A stretch of 41,480 nt of DNA, from positions 1-41,480 of the forward strand of contig JAADYX010000103.1 in NCBI GenBank assembly GCA_010092885.1, written 5' to 3'. Every line of letters begins with the position of its first letter. Position 1 is the stretch's first letter. A program made the position numbers and the translations under genes. Below, piece by piece: positions 9,184-16,594 of the stretch. Below the pieces are notes generated by a model, which searched no databases, had not been told where the DNA came from, and saw only the letters and a program-made list of their open reading frames with translations. Source of the stretch: Chloroflexota bacterium (GTDB lineage Bacteria; Chloroflexota; Anaerolineae; Aggregatilineales; UBA3940).

Positions 9184-9231
9184 GGGTGCTGTCCCTTCTT
9201 AAAAGAGTGGTGTGCAGCTACATCGTGAAGC

Positions 9232-9259
9232 ATTGTAGCCCAGAGAGGGCAAATGACAA
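9232..9259 (-). promoter_or_regulatory. Probable sigma-70 promoter of pstCAB
   Basis: On the minus strand TTGTCA (9259-9254), a 16-base spacer and TACAAT (9237-9232) match -35 and -10 consensus in five of six positions each. The -10 lies about 48 bases upstream of the pstC ATG. Confidence 0.6.
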
Positions 9260-9317
9260 AATTGGCGAGATAAATGCACCCCTAAGTGAGTTACAACTCG
9301 ACACGCTAACACATGCG

Positions 9318-9356
9318 ATTTAAACACGTGTTAGATGCGTGTTAAGAGTAGTTTAA
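9318..9356 (-). promoter_or_regulatory. PHO-box-like array of four 11-bp-spaced hexamers
   Basis: Read on the minus strand, four hexamers lie exactly 11 bases apart: TTAAAC (9356-9351), TTAACA (9345-9340), CTAACA (9334-9329) and TTAAAT (9323-9318), each separated by 5 bases. This is the geometry and nearly the sequence of PhoP-binding sites described in Bacillus (TTAACA-like direct repeats, 11-bp period). The array sits in the shared control region of pstC (135 bases to its start) and the zinc-ribbon gene (about 50 bases to its start). Binding by a PhoP-like regulator is inferred from position and pattern. Confidence 0.65.
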
Positions 9357-9379
9357 ATGAATCGAAGTCCTGTGTAAGG

Positions 9380-9385
9380 TATACT
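9380..9385 (+). promoter_or_regulatory. Probable -10 box of the zinc-ribbon gene
   Basis: TATACT lies 19 bases before the ATG of the downstream gene. No good -35 is present at 16-18 bases upstream; instead the PHO-box-like array ends 23 bases upstream, as in activator-dependent promoters. The leader would be very short. Confidence 0.4.
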
Positions 9386-9404
9386 CTAACCATGGAGGTG
9401 AGCT

Positions 9405-10271
9405 ATGGCTGTTGACGAAAAACGAATGCCGCAAGAAGCGCGTGAGAAATCGGCTGCTGCACCGGTGATGTGCATGTCCTGTGGCCAGTCCTTTTCGGCG
9501 GATCTGTGGCAGCCATGGATGCGCTGCCCGCATTGTGACACAATCGGCTACCCGGACCACGCAGGCTTTCACCTGATGCCCCTCAATTGGCTGTGCCAGG
9601 AATGCGGGCATGACAACGACGGTTTGACGAACTTCTGTGTGAACTGCGGCGCAGGCCTCGTGAGCCGCTGCGCGCGCTGCGAGTCGCCTGTATATGCTGC
9701 TTCCTGCACGGTGTGTGGCACCCTCCAGCAGCCTATCCTTCAACGTATTCGGATGGCGCAGTACCGGGATAAACACTTTCAGCCGGTGCGCTCGCGTGTG
9801 ATTGTGAAGAAAGTCCAACAGGAGGCAGCCATACGCCCCGCGGCACGCCACAATCCGACTTACGGTGTTGCCGGCTGGCGTCAGATCAACCCATCAGGGA
9901 ATGGCAATCCACAACCACCACAAGAGGAAGACCAACCTGCTGGGGGCCAATGGCAGACCGCACCAACTGCTACCACATCGGGCGGGTCATCTGCACAAAC
10001 AGCGCCAGCCAAAAAGCGAACCAATCGCACATGGCCCTCCCGTTTTGCAGGTCTGTTCTGGATAATCGTCGGGCTTGCTTTCCTGCTTGCATCAGAGAGC
10101 GGTGCTGAACTGCTAGGATGGGAGAATGGTACACCCCTCGACAGCATCATTACCCTGTACAATGAGAATACTGCAGAAATCTGGTTGGGGATCACCGCAG
10201 TGGGCGGCCTTATTGCTATCCTGGTAAGTGTGCGCCTCTTCCGGCGAATTAGCGAACAGCTCTTCCCCTGA
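9405..10271 (+). CDS. Zinc-ribbon membrane protein of unknown function
   Basis: The 288-residue protein begins with six CxxC knuckles (Cys 23/26, 41/44, 64/67, 78/81, 89/92, 101/104), enough for three zinc ribbons in a row, as in double-zinc-ribbon and zinc-ribbon proteins. A basic region and a Gln/Pro/Gly-rich linker (about 140-205) lead to two predicted membrane helices (about 213-231, 258-276), so the ribbons would face the cytoplasm. The start is supported by GGAGGTGA six bases upstream. It is divergent from pstC and shares its regulatory region, which hints at phosphate-linked expression. No specific function can be assigned. Confidence 0.85.
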   Translation: MAVDEKRMPQEAREKSAAAPVMCMSCGQSFSADLWQPWMRCPHCDTIGYPDHAGFHLMPLNWLCQECGHDNDGLTNFCVNCGAGLVSRCARCESPVYAASCTVCGTLQQPILQRIRMAQYRDKHFQPVRSRVIVKKVQQEAAIRPAARHNPTYGVAGWRQINPSGNGNPQPPQEEDQPAGGQWQTAPTATTSGGSSAQTAPAKKRTNRTWPSRFAGLFWIIVGLAFLLASESGAELLGWENGTPLDSIITLYNENTAEIWLGITAVGGLIAILVSVRLFRRISEQLFP

Positions 10272-10306
10272 TGTAAGCTTCGGCCCCAATTGAGCGTCTA
10301 ACAAGT

Positions 10307-10328
10307 GAAGTCACGCGGTCGTGGCTTC
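10307..10328 (+). terminator. Terminator after the zinc-ribbon gene
   Basis: A 9-bp stem with one G-T pair (GAAGTCACG / CGTGGCTTC) and a four-base loop is followed by a T-rich run (ATTTGTTTTGTGTTT). It lies 36 bases after the stop codon. Confidence 0.75.
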
Positions 10329-10379
10329 GCATTTGTTTTGTGTTTATGTTCCTCTGACGAAATGCATATGTGCAAAGGG

Positions 10380-10408
10380 TTGACAAAATTCCGATCCGCC
10401 TGTAACAT
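10380..10408 (+). promoter_or_regulatory. Strong sigma-70 promoter of the sigma-factor gene
   Basis: TTGACA (10380-10385, perfect -35), a 17-base spacer and TAACAT (10403-10408) form a clear promoter. The expected transcription start falls at about 10415, inside the first TTGTACAA site, giving a leader of about 60 bases. Confidence 0.8.
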
Positions 10409-10410
10409 GG

Positions 10411-10440
10411 TTGTACAAAGCTTGTACAAGGATTGTACAG
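10411..10440 (+). promoter_or_regulatory. Triple TTGTACA operator-like array
   Basis: TTGTACAA at 10411-10418, TTGTACAA at 10422-10429 and TTGTACAG at 10433-10440 are spaced exactly 11 bases. TTGTACAA is itself a palindrome. The array begins two bases after the -10 box and covers the expected transcription start and early leader, a position typical of repressor sites. A fourth TTGTACAA lies just past the gene at 11507-11514. The binding protein is unknown. Confidence 0.6.
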
Positions 10441-10476
10441 CCTTTTGAGCAACTGCGAAGTCAGGAAGGCAAGAGA

Positions 10477-11490
10477 ATGAGCAATGTCGTAGAAGAATTT
10501 CTGGAAAAAGTAGAAGCCGACCTGCGTGCTGAAGAAAGTACGTTTGCGGATTATCGAGTTGAATTAGAGAACATTGATCATATCCCGGCTGATGATACGG
10601 TGAGTCTCTACTTCCGGCAGATGGCCAGCGAACCGCTGTTGACCGCCGAGCAGGAAGTTGAACTGGCCAAGTACATCGAACGCGGCATGCAGGCTGAGGA
10701 GATCCTCACTGAGGATCCGGAAATGAGCTTCAGTCAGGAACGGCGCATGCGCGAGATCGTGTTTGCCGGTCAGGAAGCGCGCGAGCATCTGGCACGGGCC
10801 AACACCCGGCTGGTGGTAAGCATTGCCAAGCGCTATCGCAACCAGGGTCTGCCCATGTCCGATCTCATCCAGGAAGGCAACGTCGGCCTGATGATCGCGG
10901 TGGACAAGTTCGACTATACGATGGGCAACCGGTTCAGCACATACGCGAGCTGGTGGATCCGCCAGACAATCACCCGGGCCCTCTCACAGAAATCCCGGAC
11001 GATCCGGCTGCCGCTGCATCTTTCCGATCAGCTGCGGCGTGTGACGACCGCTATGGAGATCATGGGCCAGGAGTTGGGCCGCGACGCGACTATCGAAGAG
11101 GTGGCGGAGCGCCTCGGCCTTGAGCCGGACGAAGTGCGTGATGTGCTTGAAGCCAATCCACAGACTATCGCGCTGGAAGCACCTGTGGGTGATGACAGCG
11201 AGTTCGGCGATTTCATCGAAGACGACCAGTCTATCAGCCCGGATGATGCGATGCACGGGGTGATGCTGACTGAAACGCTCAACCGCATTATGGGTGAACT
11301 GATGCCCCGTGAGGCAGAGATCCTGCGCCTGCGCTTCGGTCTCAATGGTGGTGTGCCGCAGACCTTGGAGCAAGTAGGCAAGGCGATGGGCCTCTCGCGT
11401 GAGCGCATCCGCCAGATTGAACGCCAGGCACTGCGCCGTCTGCGCCAGCCGCAGTTCGCCGCCATCCTGCAGGACTTCTTCGCCTCCTGA
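10477..11490 (+). CDS. RNA polymerase sigma factor, RpoD/SigA family
   Basis: A sigma-70 factor of 337 residues that directs RNA polymerase to promoters. Region 1.2 (DTVSLYFRQMASEPLLTAEQ) is present, region 1.1 is absent. Region 2 follows (TRLVVSIAKRYRNQGLPM to RFSTYASWWIRQTITRAL), then region 3 with linker and region 4 (TLEQVGKAMGLSRERIRQIE). The length and lack of region 1.1 fit a compact primary or a group 2 sigma factor; which one cannot be told from this window. The start at 10477 is supported by AGGAAGG; a frame-consistent ATG at 10411 lies inside the promoter/operator region and is rejected. Expression is probably controlled through the TTGTACA array. Confidence 0.93.
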   Translation: MSNVVEEFLEKVEADLRAEESTFADYRVELENIDHIPADDTVSLYFRQMASEPLLTAEQEVELAKYIERGMQAEEILTEDPEMSFSQERRMREIVFAGQEAREHLARANTRLVVSIAKRYRNQGLPMSDLIQEGNVGLMIAVDKFDYTMGNRFSTYASWWIRQTITRALSQKSRTIRLPLHLSDQLRRVTTAMEIMGQELGRDATIEEVAERLGLEPDEVRDVLEANPQTIALEAPVGDDSEFGDFIEDDQSISPDDAMHGVMLTETLNRIMGELMPREAEILRLRFGLNGGVPQTLEQVGKAMGLSRERIRQIERQALRRLRQPQFAAILQDFFAS

Positions 11491-11506
11491 TCCGGCGCGC
11501 AAAAGG

Positions 11507-11514
11507 TTGTACAA
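11507..11514. promoter_or_regulatory. Isolated TTGTACAA site after the sigma-factor gene
   Basis: An eight-base palindrome identical to those upstream of the sigma gene, with similar flanks (GG before, AAA-like after). It directly precedes the terminator stem. It could be a second operator that loops with the upstream array, or chance. Confidence 0.4.
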
Positions 11515-11546
11515 AACACCCTCCTCTTAATCAAGGGGAGGGTGTT
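11515..11546 (+). terminator. Intrinsic terminator of the sigma-factor gene
   Basis: A 12-bp stem (AACACCCTCCTC / GGGGAGGGTGTT, one T-G pair) with an 8-base loop is followed by CGCTTTTA. It lies 24 bases after the stop. Confidence 0.85.
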
Positions 11547-11681
11547 CGCTTTTATGCAACTTCTACAGTGTTTACGCTACAATGAAAGCAAGGGAGTCCG
11601 CTCCACAAACTACGAACGACCTCGATATGAGCGCGTATATCCTCCCATCTAAAACAGCATATCTACTGAGGAGAGATTTCT

Positions 11682-13190
11682 GTGGCTGTCACCAAACTGC
11701 CTGAAGAGGTCACACTGCAACCGGAGACTACTGCTTTCCTTTCCAGCGGGCCGAAAAAACTGCTGATCGGAGGCGAGTGGGTATCCGCTGCAAGCGGTGA
11801 AACCTTTGAGACAGTGAACCCGGCAACGGGTGAAGTGTTGATGGAAGCTGCCGCTGCCGGTGAGGCAGACGTAGACGCAGCTGCTCATGCTGCCCGGGAA
11901 GCGTTCATCAGCGGTCCATGGTCTCAGATGAACGGCTACCAGCGCGCTGATCTGCTGTGGAGGCTGGCTGAGCTGATCGACCAGCACGCCGATGAACTCG
12001 CTGAGCTCGAAACGTTGGACAATGGCAAGCCGCTGAAGATCTCGCGCCGTGTTGATATTCCACAAGCGGCCAAGCATCTTAAGTATTATGCGGGCTGGGC
12101 GAATAAGATCGAAGGTTCAACCATCCCCGTTTCTTTCCCGAACAATTTGGTTTATACGGTGCGCGAACCGGTTGGTGTGGTTGGCGCGATTATCCCCTGG
12201 AACTTCCCCCTGCTGATGGCAACCTGGAAGCTGGCACCCGCTCTGGCCGCAGGCAACACCGTGATCCTCAAACCGGCAGAGCAGACTCCGCTGACAGCCT
12301 TGCGCTTGGGTGAGCTGATCGCGGAAGCGGGCTTCCCGCCCGGTGTGATCAATATCCTGACGGGGTTCGGTGTGCCTGCTGGCTCCGCCATTACGGCGCA
12401 CATGGGCATCGACAAGGTCGCATTCACAGGTTCAACGGCTGTTGGGCGGCGCATCATGGAAGCAGCCGCTACCAGCAACCTGAAACGAGTCAGCCTGGAG
12501 TTGGGGGGGAAATCGCCGAACATTATCTTCGCGGATGCCGATATGGCGGGAGCCGTGCGGGGTGCCAACTGGGCAATTTTCAGCAACGCCGGGCAGGAAT
12601 GTGTGGCCGGATCCCGGCTGTTTATTGAGCGCCCGGTGTTCGATGAGGTTCTGGACGGTCTGGTTGCCCAATCAGAACGTGTGCGTGTGGGCAACGGCTT
12701 CACGAACGCCAACATGGGCCCGATCATCAGCGAGAAACAGTTGAGCAATATCCTCGGCTATCTCGAAACCGACAGTGACAATATCGAGATTGTGACGGGT
12801 GGCGAACGTCTGACTGGTGAGCTGGCTGAGGGGTACTTCCTGCCGCCGACTATTGTGACCCATGACAATGACTCACTGACCATCGTCAACGAAGAGGTGT
12901 TCGGGCCGGTGGTAACAGTAACGGCCTTCGACGAGTGGGAAGAGATCGTCGAGCGGGCCAACCTGACCAACTACGGTCTGGCCGCGGGCATCTGGACACG
13001 GGACATTGGCAAAGCTCACCGGCTTGCCCACGCCATCAAGGCAGGGACTGTGTGGATCAACCAGTACGGCATGATCGATGCGCCTGCCCCATTCGGCGGC
13101 TTTAAGCAGAGCGGTCACGGTCGCGAGATGGGCAAGGATGCGCTGGATCTGTACACGGAGACGAAGACGGTCTGGGTCAGCCTGGGATAG
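11682..13190 (+). CDS. NAD(P)-dependent aldehyde dehydrogenase
   Basis: The 502-residue protein belongs to the ALDH superfamily, which oxidises aldehydes to carboxylic acids. Catalytic residues are visible: Asn 174 (IPWNFP), Glu 273 (LELGGKSP) and the nucleophile Cys 307 (SNAGQECVAGS); the glycine motif FTGSTAVG is at about 248. It resembles class 1/2 ALDHs such as phenylacetaldehyde or betaine-aldehyde dehydrogenases. Position directly before paaABCD suggests a role in making phenylacetate from phenylacetaldehyde, but this is inferred from context. The GTG start follows a GAGGAGAG site. A TACAAT (11578-11583) about 100 bases upstream may be its -10 box. Confidence 0.9.
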   Translation: MAVTKLPEEVTLQPETTAFLSSGPKKLLIGGEWVSAASGETFETVNPATGEVLMEAAAAGEADVDAAAHAAREAFISGPWSQMNGYQRADLLWRLAELIDQHADELAELETLDNGKPLKISRRVDIPQAAKHLKYYAGWANKIEGSTIPVSFPNNLVYTVREPVGVVGAIIPWNFPLLMATWKLAPALAAGNTVILKPAEQTPLTALRLGELIAEAGFPPGVINILTGFGVPAGSAITAHMGIDKVAFTGSTAVGRRIMEAAATSNLKRVSLELGGKSPNIIFADADMAGAVRGANWAIFSNAGQECVAGSRLFIERPVFDEVLDGLVAQSERVRVGNGFTNANMGPIISEKQLSNILGYLETDSDNIEIVTGGERLTGELAEGYFLPPTIVTHDNDSLTIVNEEVFGPVVTVTAFDEWEEIVERANLTNYGLAAGIWTRDIGKAHRLAHAIKAGTVWINQYGMIDAPAPFGGFKQSGHGREMGKDALDLYTETKTVWVSLG

Positions 13191-13258
13191 GCTGCACGGG
13201 CACAACGCCTGCGCAGGTATTACGTTCTTGTGTTTGAGACTATAGGAGAGAGATCATT

Positions 13259-14227
13259 ATGTATGGTGCTACAGTAGACGAGATCGAAGATGCTGCTTAC
13301 GATGATAAACTGGCTGAGTTCGAAGCGCGGATTGCCCGCGGAGAGAAGATCGAGCCGGGTGACTGGATGCCGGATGAATACCGCCGCCAGCTGATCCGGA
13401 TGATCTCCCAGCACGCCCACAGCGAGGTGGTCGGTATGCTGCCGGAAGGTACATTCATCACCTCCGCGCCAACCCTCCGCCGCAAGCTGATCTTGCTGGC
13501 GAAAGTGCAGGACGAAGGCGGGCACGGACAGTATCTGTATCACGCCGCTGAAACCCTCGGCGCGACCCGTGAGGAGATGCTCGAAGCCCTGCTGAGCGGC
13601 AAAGCCAAATATGCCAGCGTATTCAACTATCCTGCTCTAAGTTGGGCAGATATGGGCGCGATCGGCATGCTGGTTGATGGGGCTGCAATCCTCAACCAGA
13701 CGATGTTAGCCCGTGCTTCCTACGGGCCTTACTCACGGGCCATGATCCGCATCTGCACGGAGGAGAACTTCCACCAGCGGCAGGGTGAGGATATTATCAT
13801 CACGTTGGCCCAAGGTACGGAAGAGCAGAAAGCCATGGCGCAGGACGCCATCAACCGCTGGTGGTGGCCTTCCATGATGATGTTTGGCCCGCATGACAGC
13901 GACTCCAAAAACAGCGAGATCCTGCTGCGCTGGGGCGTGAAGACCCGTACCAACGATCAGCTTCGCCAGCAGTTTGTGAACCAGATGGTCCCCAAGCTGC
14001 ACAAGCTCGGTCTGAGCGTGCCCGATCCGGATCTGCATTATGATGAGGAATCCGGCAACTGGATCCATGGCGAGATCGACTGGGATGAATTCTGGAATGT
14101 GATCAAGGGCAACGGCCCGTGCAATGCTGAACGCATGGCTGCCCGCCGTAAGGCACATGAGGACGGTCAATGGGTGCGTGAAGCCCTGGAAGCCTACGCT
14201 GCCCGTCAGGAAGCACAGCCTGCCTGA
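13259..14227 (+). CDS. paaA: 1,2-phenylacetyl-CoA epoxidase subunit PaaA
   Basis: Catalytic alpha subunit of the bacterial multicomponent di-iron monooxygenase that turns phenylacetyl-CoA into its ring-1,2-epoxide, the first oxygen step of aerobic hybrid phenylacetate breakdown. Length (322) is usual. Two ExxH iron-binding motifs are clear: Glu86-Gly-Gly-His89 ([11 protein letters not shown]) and Glu169-Asn-Phe-His172 ([11 protein letters not shown]). The W-rich segment [17 protein letters not shown] is typical of PaaA. An AGGAGAGAG site precedes the ATG. The gene begins the paaABCD group, 68 bases after the ALDH stop. Confidence 0.97.
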   Translation: MYGATVDEIEDAAYDDKLAEFEARIARGEKIEPGDWMPDEYRRQLIRMISQHAHSEVVGMLPEGTFITSAPTLRRKLILLAKVQDEGGHGQYLYHAAETLGATREEMLEALLSGKAKYASVFNYPALSWADMGAIGMLVDGAAILNQTMLARASYGPYSRAMIRICTEENFHQRQGEDIIITLAQGTEEQKAMAQDAINRWWWPSMMMFGPHDSDSKNSEILLRWGVKTRTNDQLRQQFVNQMVPKLHKLGLSVPDPDLHYDEESGNWIHGEIDWDEFWNVIKGNGPCNAERMAARRKAHEDGQWVREALEAYAARQEAQPA

Positions 14228-14244
14228 CACCAAGACGAATCCGA

Positions 14245-14285
14245 GCGGGGGTGTTCCGATGCCCCCGCCTAACCTCAGGAACACC
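14245..14285 (+). promoter_or_regulatory. Intercistronic RNA element with two exclusive pairings before paaB
   Basis: Between paaA and paaB, GCGGGGG (14245-14251) can pair with CCCCCGC (14262-14268). Alternatively GGTGTTCC (14250-14257) is exactly complementary to GGAACACC (14278-14285), which contains part of the paaB Shine-Dalgarno AGGA (14277-14280). The two pairings share bases and cannot coexist. This could set the level of PaaB relative to PaaA, or be only a stabilising hairpin. Confidence 0.45.
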
Positions 14286-14290
14286 AATCC

Positions 14291-14848
14291 ATGACAGATA
14301 CACAATGGCCCCGCTGGTTAGTCTTCGAACAGTCGAGTGAGAAATCCCACCATACGATCGCCGGGTCGGTGCACGCCCCCGATGCCGAACTGGCACTGCT
14401 TAACGCGCGTGATGTGTTCGTACGTCGCCCACAGGTTATCAGTCTGTGGTTGGTGCGTGCTGACCGCATTTATTCCAAGACCGCCGAGGAGATGGCCAAC
14501 AATCCGGATTGGGCATCTGATGCTGAGCCGGGTGAAACAGAGACCTATCTGGTTTTCCAGAAACTGGGGCATCGGGGCAAACACACTCATGCAGGCGAAG
14601 TTACTGCCTCCTCGCCGCCGGCAGCGGTGAGTGCCGCGCTGGAGGCGCTGCCCGGCAGCGGAAGACAGGAGCCTGTCGTCTGGTGGGTGGTGCCGGACCG
14701 GCTCGTGTACCGTTCAACTGAGGCAGACATTGCCGAGATGTTTGAGATAGCCCACAGCAAAGCCCCTATCCGTGACCAGGGTTTCTTTCTCACCAAGCTT
14801 AAACTTCGCCAGGGCATTGACGAATATGACGAGGATGACCACGAATGA
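14291..14848 (+). CDS. paaB: 1,2-phenylacetyl-CoA epoxidase subunit PaaB, tandem-domain form
   Basis: PaaB is a small structural subunit of the phenylacetyl-CoA epoxidase, normally about 95 residues. This one has 185. Residues about 6-73 match canonical PaaB (WPRWLVFEQ, then GSVHAPDAELALLNARDVF with RRP and ISLWLVRADRI). Residues about 84-160 repeat the same plan (TYLVFQKLG, KHTHAGEVTASSPPAAVSAA, PVVWWVVPDRLVYRSTEAD), followed by a C-terminal helix region. It therefore appears to be an internal duplication or fusion of two PaaB domains. It follows paaA by 63 bases and overlaps paaC by 4 bases (ATGA). Confidence 0.9.
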   Translation: MTDTQWPRWLVFEQSSEKSHHTIAGSVHAPDAELALLNARDVFVRRPQVISLWLVRADRIYSKTAEEMANNPDWASDAEPGETETYLVFQKLGHRGKHTHAGEVTASSPPAAVSAALEALPGSGRQEPVVWWVVPDRLVYRSTEADIAEMFEIAHSKAPIRDQGFFLTKLKLRQGIDEYDEDDHE

Positions 14849-15612
14849 ACGATACACAGAAACAGGCCCTGGCCGCCTACTTGATTGCGTTAGGCGACGA
14901 TGAGTTGATCCTCGGGCACCGGGACTCGGAATGGGCGGGACACGCGCCGATTCTTGAAGAGGATATCGCCTTTGCCAACCTCGCCCTCGATGAGATCGGG
15001 CATGCAGTGGTGTGGTATGAACTGGCATCCGACGCGACCGGTGAGAACCCGGAAACCCACCCGAATCATCTGGCCTATTTCCGGGACGTGCATGATTTCC
15101 GCTGTGTGCAGATGGTGGAACTGCCTAAAGGCGATTGGGCCTACACCATTGTCCGACAGTATCTCTTCGATGTTGCGGAACGCATCCGACTGACGGCGCT
15201 GGCGCAAAGCAATTATCCGCCGCTGGCTGAGGCCGCTGGCAAGATCAAAGGCGAAGAACTTTACCATCTGCGACATTCGGCAGCATGGGTTAAGCGCCTC
15301 GGGTTGGGTACTGCGGAAAGCAACATCCGCATGCAGCACGCTCTGAATGAACTCTGGGCTCTGGCTCATCAGCTTTTCATGCCGCTGCCCGGTGAGAATG
15401 ACCTGACCCCTGATGACATTGTGCCGGTGAGCGCCAACCTGCTACCTGAATGGGAAGCTGTGGTGCGCACAGCTTTTGCGGAAGCGGATCTCACCCCCCC
15501 GGCAGCGAACACCTCGCCTAGCAGAGACCGTAGTGTCCATACACCGTATCTGATCGATCTAGTGACCGAAATGCAAAAGGTTGCCCGGCTTGACCCCGAC
15601 GCAACATGGTAG
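14845..15612 (+). CDS. paaC: 1,2-phenylacetyl-CoA epoxidase subunit PaaC
   Basis: Structural beta subunit of the epoxidase; it pairs with PaaA and has the ferritin-like four-helix fold without a full catalytic site. The 255 residues match PaaC in length and in landmarks: ALGDDELILGHRDSEWAGHA, EEDIAFANLALDEIGHAVVW, then QYLFDVAERIRLTALAQS and KGEELYHLRHSAAWVKRLG. It is coupled to paaB by an ATGA overlap and followed by paaD. Confidence 0.96.
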   Translation: MNDTQKQALAAYLIALGDDELILGHRDSEWAGHAPILEEDIAFANLALDEIGHAVVWYELASDATGENPETHPNHLAYFRDVHDFRCVQMVELPKGDWAYTIVRQYLFDVAERIRLTALAQSNYPPLAEAAGKIKGEELYHLRHSAAWVKRLGLGTAESNIRMQHALNELWALAHQLFMPLPGENDLTPDDIVPVSANLLPEWEAVVRTAFAEADLTPPAANTSPSRDRSVHTPYLIDLVTEMQKVARLDPDATW

Positions 15613-15626
15613 ACTTGGAGATCACC

Positions 15627-16112
15627 ATGCTGACACGAGATGCAATATGGCAAGCTTTGGAAGACGTGCCGGATCCCGAAATCCCGATGGTTTCCCTGGT
15701 GGAGATGGGTATCGTGCGCGATGTTGAAATCGGTGACAAAACGGTCACTGTGACTATCACCCCGACCTTTTCCGGATGCCCGGCCCTACAGGTGATGAAG
15801 GATGAAATCGTCGAGCGCCTGAAAAAGGAAGAGGGCATCAGCGATGTGACGGTTGAAACGACGTACAGTCCACCGTGGACAACGGATTGGATCGCCGAGA
15901 CAGCGCGTGACAAACTCAAGGACTTCGGCATCACGCCCCCACCCCGTTTGGATGGCACTGCCGTCGAGATCGTGCTGTTTGAGCCGGTGGCCTGCCCACA
16001 GTGTGGTTCAACCAATACCAGCATCAAGAACAATTGGGGCCCAACCCCCTGCAAGACGATCCACTACTGCAACAGCTGCAACCAACCGTTCGAAAGCTTC
16101 AAGCCCCTGTAG
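15627..16112 (+). CDS. paaD: 1,2-phenylacetyl-CoA epoxidase subunit PaaD (MIP18-like)
   Basis: PaaD is thought to help mature the metal centres of the epoxidase complex. The N-terminal MIP18/DUF59 domain (DVPDPEIPMVSLVEMGIVRDV, with PTFSGCPALQVM) is followed by a zinc-ribbon-like end (CPQCGSTNT and YCNSCNQPF). The start at 15627 is chosen because GGAG lies 6 bases upstream; an alternative in-frame ATG at 15606 overlaps paaC by 7 bases and has no such site. The reductase subunit paaE, which would supply electrons, is not in the window. Confidence 0.94.
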   Translation: MLTRDAIWQALEDVPDPEIPMVSLVEMGIVRDVEIGDKTVTVTITPTFSGCPALQVMKDEIVERLKKEEGISDVTVETTYSPPWTTDWIAETARDKLKDFGITPPPRLDGTAVEIVLFEPVACPQCGSTNTSIKNNWGPTPCKTIHYCNSCNQPFESFKPL

Positions 16113-16122
16113 AGGGGAACAG

Positions 16123-16147
16123 AGGCGCAGATCTAAGCTCTGCGCCT
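16123..16147 (+). terminator. Hairpin after paaD
   Basis: A perfect 9-bp stem (AGGCGCAGA / TCTGCGCCT) with a 7-base loop lies 10 bases after paaD and 9 bases before the HIT gene. The T run is short (TTT), so termination may be partial. It suggests that the paa unit ends here. Confidence 0.6.
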
Positions 16148-16156
16148 TTGGCCTAT

Positions 16157-16594
16157 ATGACAGACTGTATCTTTTGCCAGATACTCGCCGGTGAGGCGCC
16201 GGGCAGCTTTGTGTATCGTGATGAGCACACCGCTGCCATCATGGATATCAACCAGCCGAATCCCTACCGGGTTCTGGTTATGCCCATCGCACATGTCGAG
16301 GCGATCTATGATCTAAACCGGGATCAGGCAGCACAAATCTTCCAGACGACTGTGTTGGTTGCCAATGCGGTGCGGGCTGCTTCCGGTTGTGATGGCATGA
16401 ACCTCTTCCAGAACAACGGACGGGTGGCCATGCAGACGGTTTTTCACTTCCATATGCACGTGCTGCCGCGCTTCGCTGGGGACAGGTTGCTGCTGCGCCT
16501 GCCGTTAGCCCGTTTCTTTCGCAAGGACCGGGCTGAACTCGATCGGATGGCGGCAGCGATCCGTGCCCATCTTCAGCCGGACAGCACAGTGTGA
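16157..16594 (+). CDS. HIT-family nucleotide hydrolase/transferase
   Basis: A 145-residue histidine-triad protein. The triad HFHMHVLPRF (HxHxH) is the catalytic site for nucleotidyl transfer or hydrolysis of AMP- or dinucleoside-type substrates. The N-terminus TDCIFCQILAGEAPG has the CxxC typical of many HIT proteins, and the start ATG at 16157 is fixed by this conserved beginning. The reading frame is open further upstream, through paaD in another frame, which is not coding. Its last 22 bases overlap the convergent glycosyltransferase gene. The physiological substrate is not known. Confidence 0.93.
   Translation: MTDCIFCQILAGEAPGSFVYRDEHTAAIMDINQPNPYRVLVMPIAHVEAIYDLNRDQAAQIFQTTVLVANAVRAASGCDGMNLFQNNGRVAMQTVFHFHMHVLPRFAGDRLLLRLPLARFFRKDRAELDRMAAAIRAHLQPDSTV

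Noticed and set aside
9307-9312. Possible fifth PHO-box hexamer
   Set aside because: It is in phase with the array, but reads GTGTTA on the minus strand, the opposite orientation of the consensus.
11491-11681. RNA gene or riboswitch between the sigma factor and the aldehyde dehydrogenase
   Set aside because: Only the terminator and a weak -10 box are visible; no tRNA-like or conserved riboswitch pattern was recognised.
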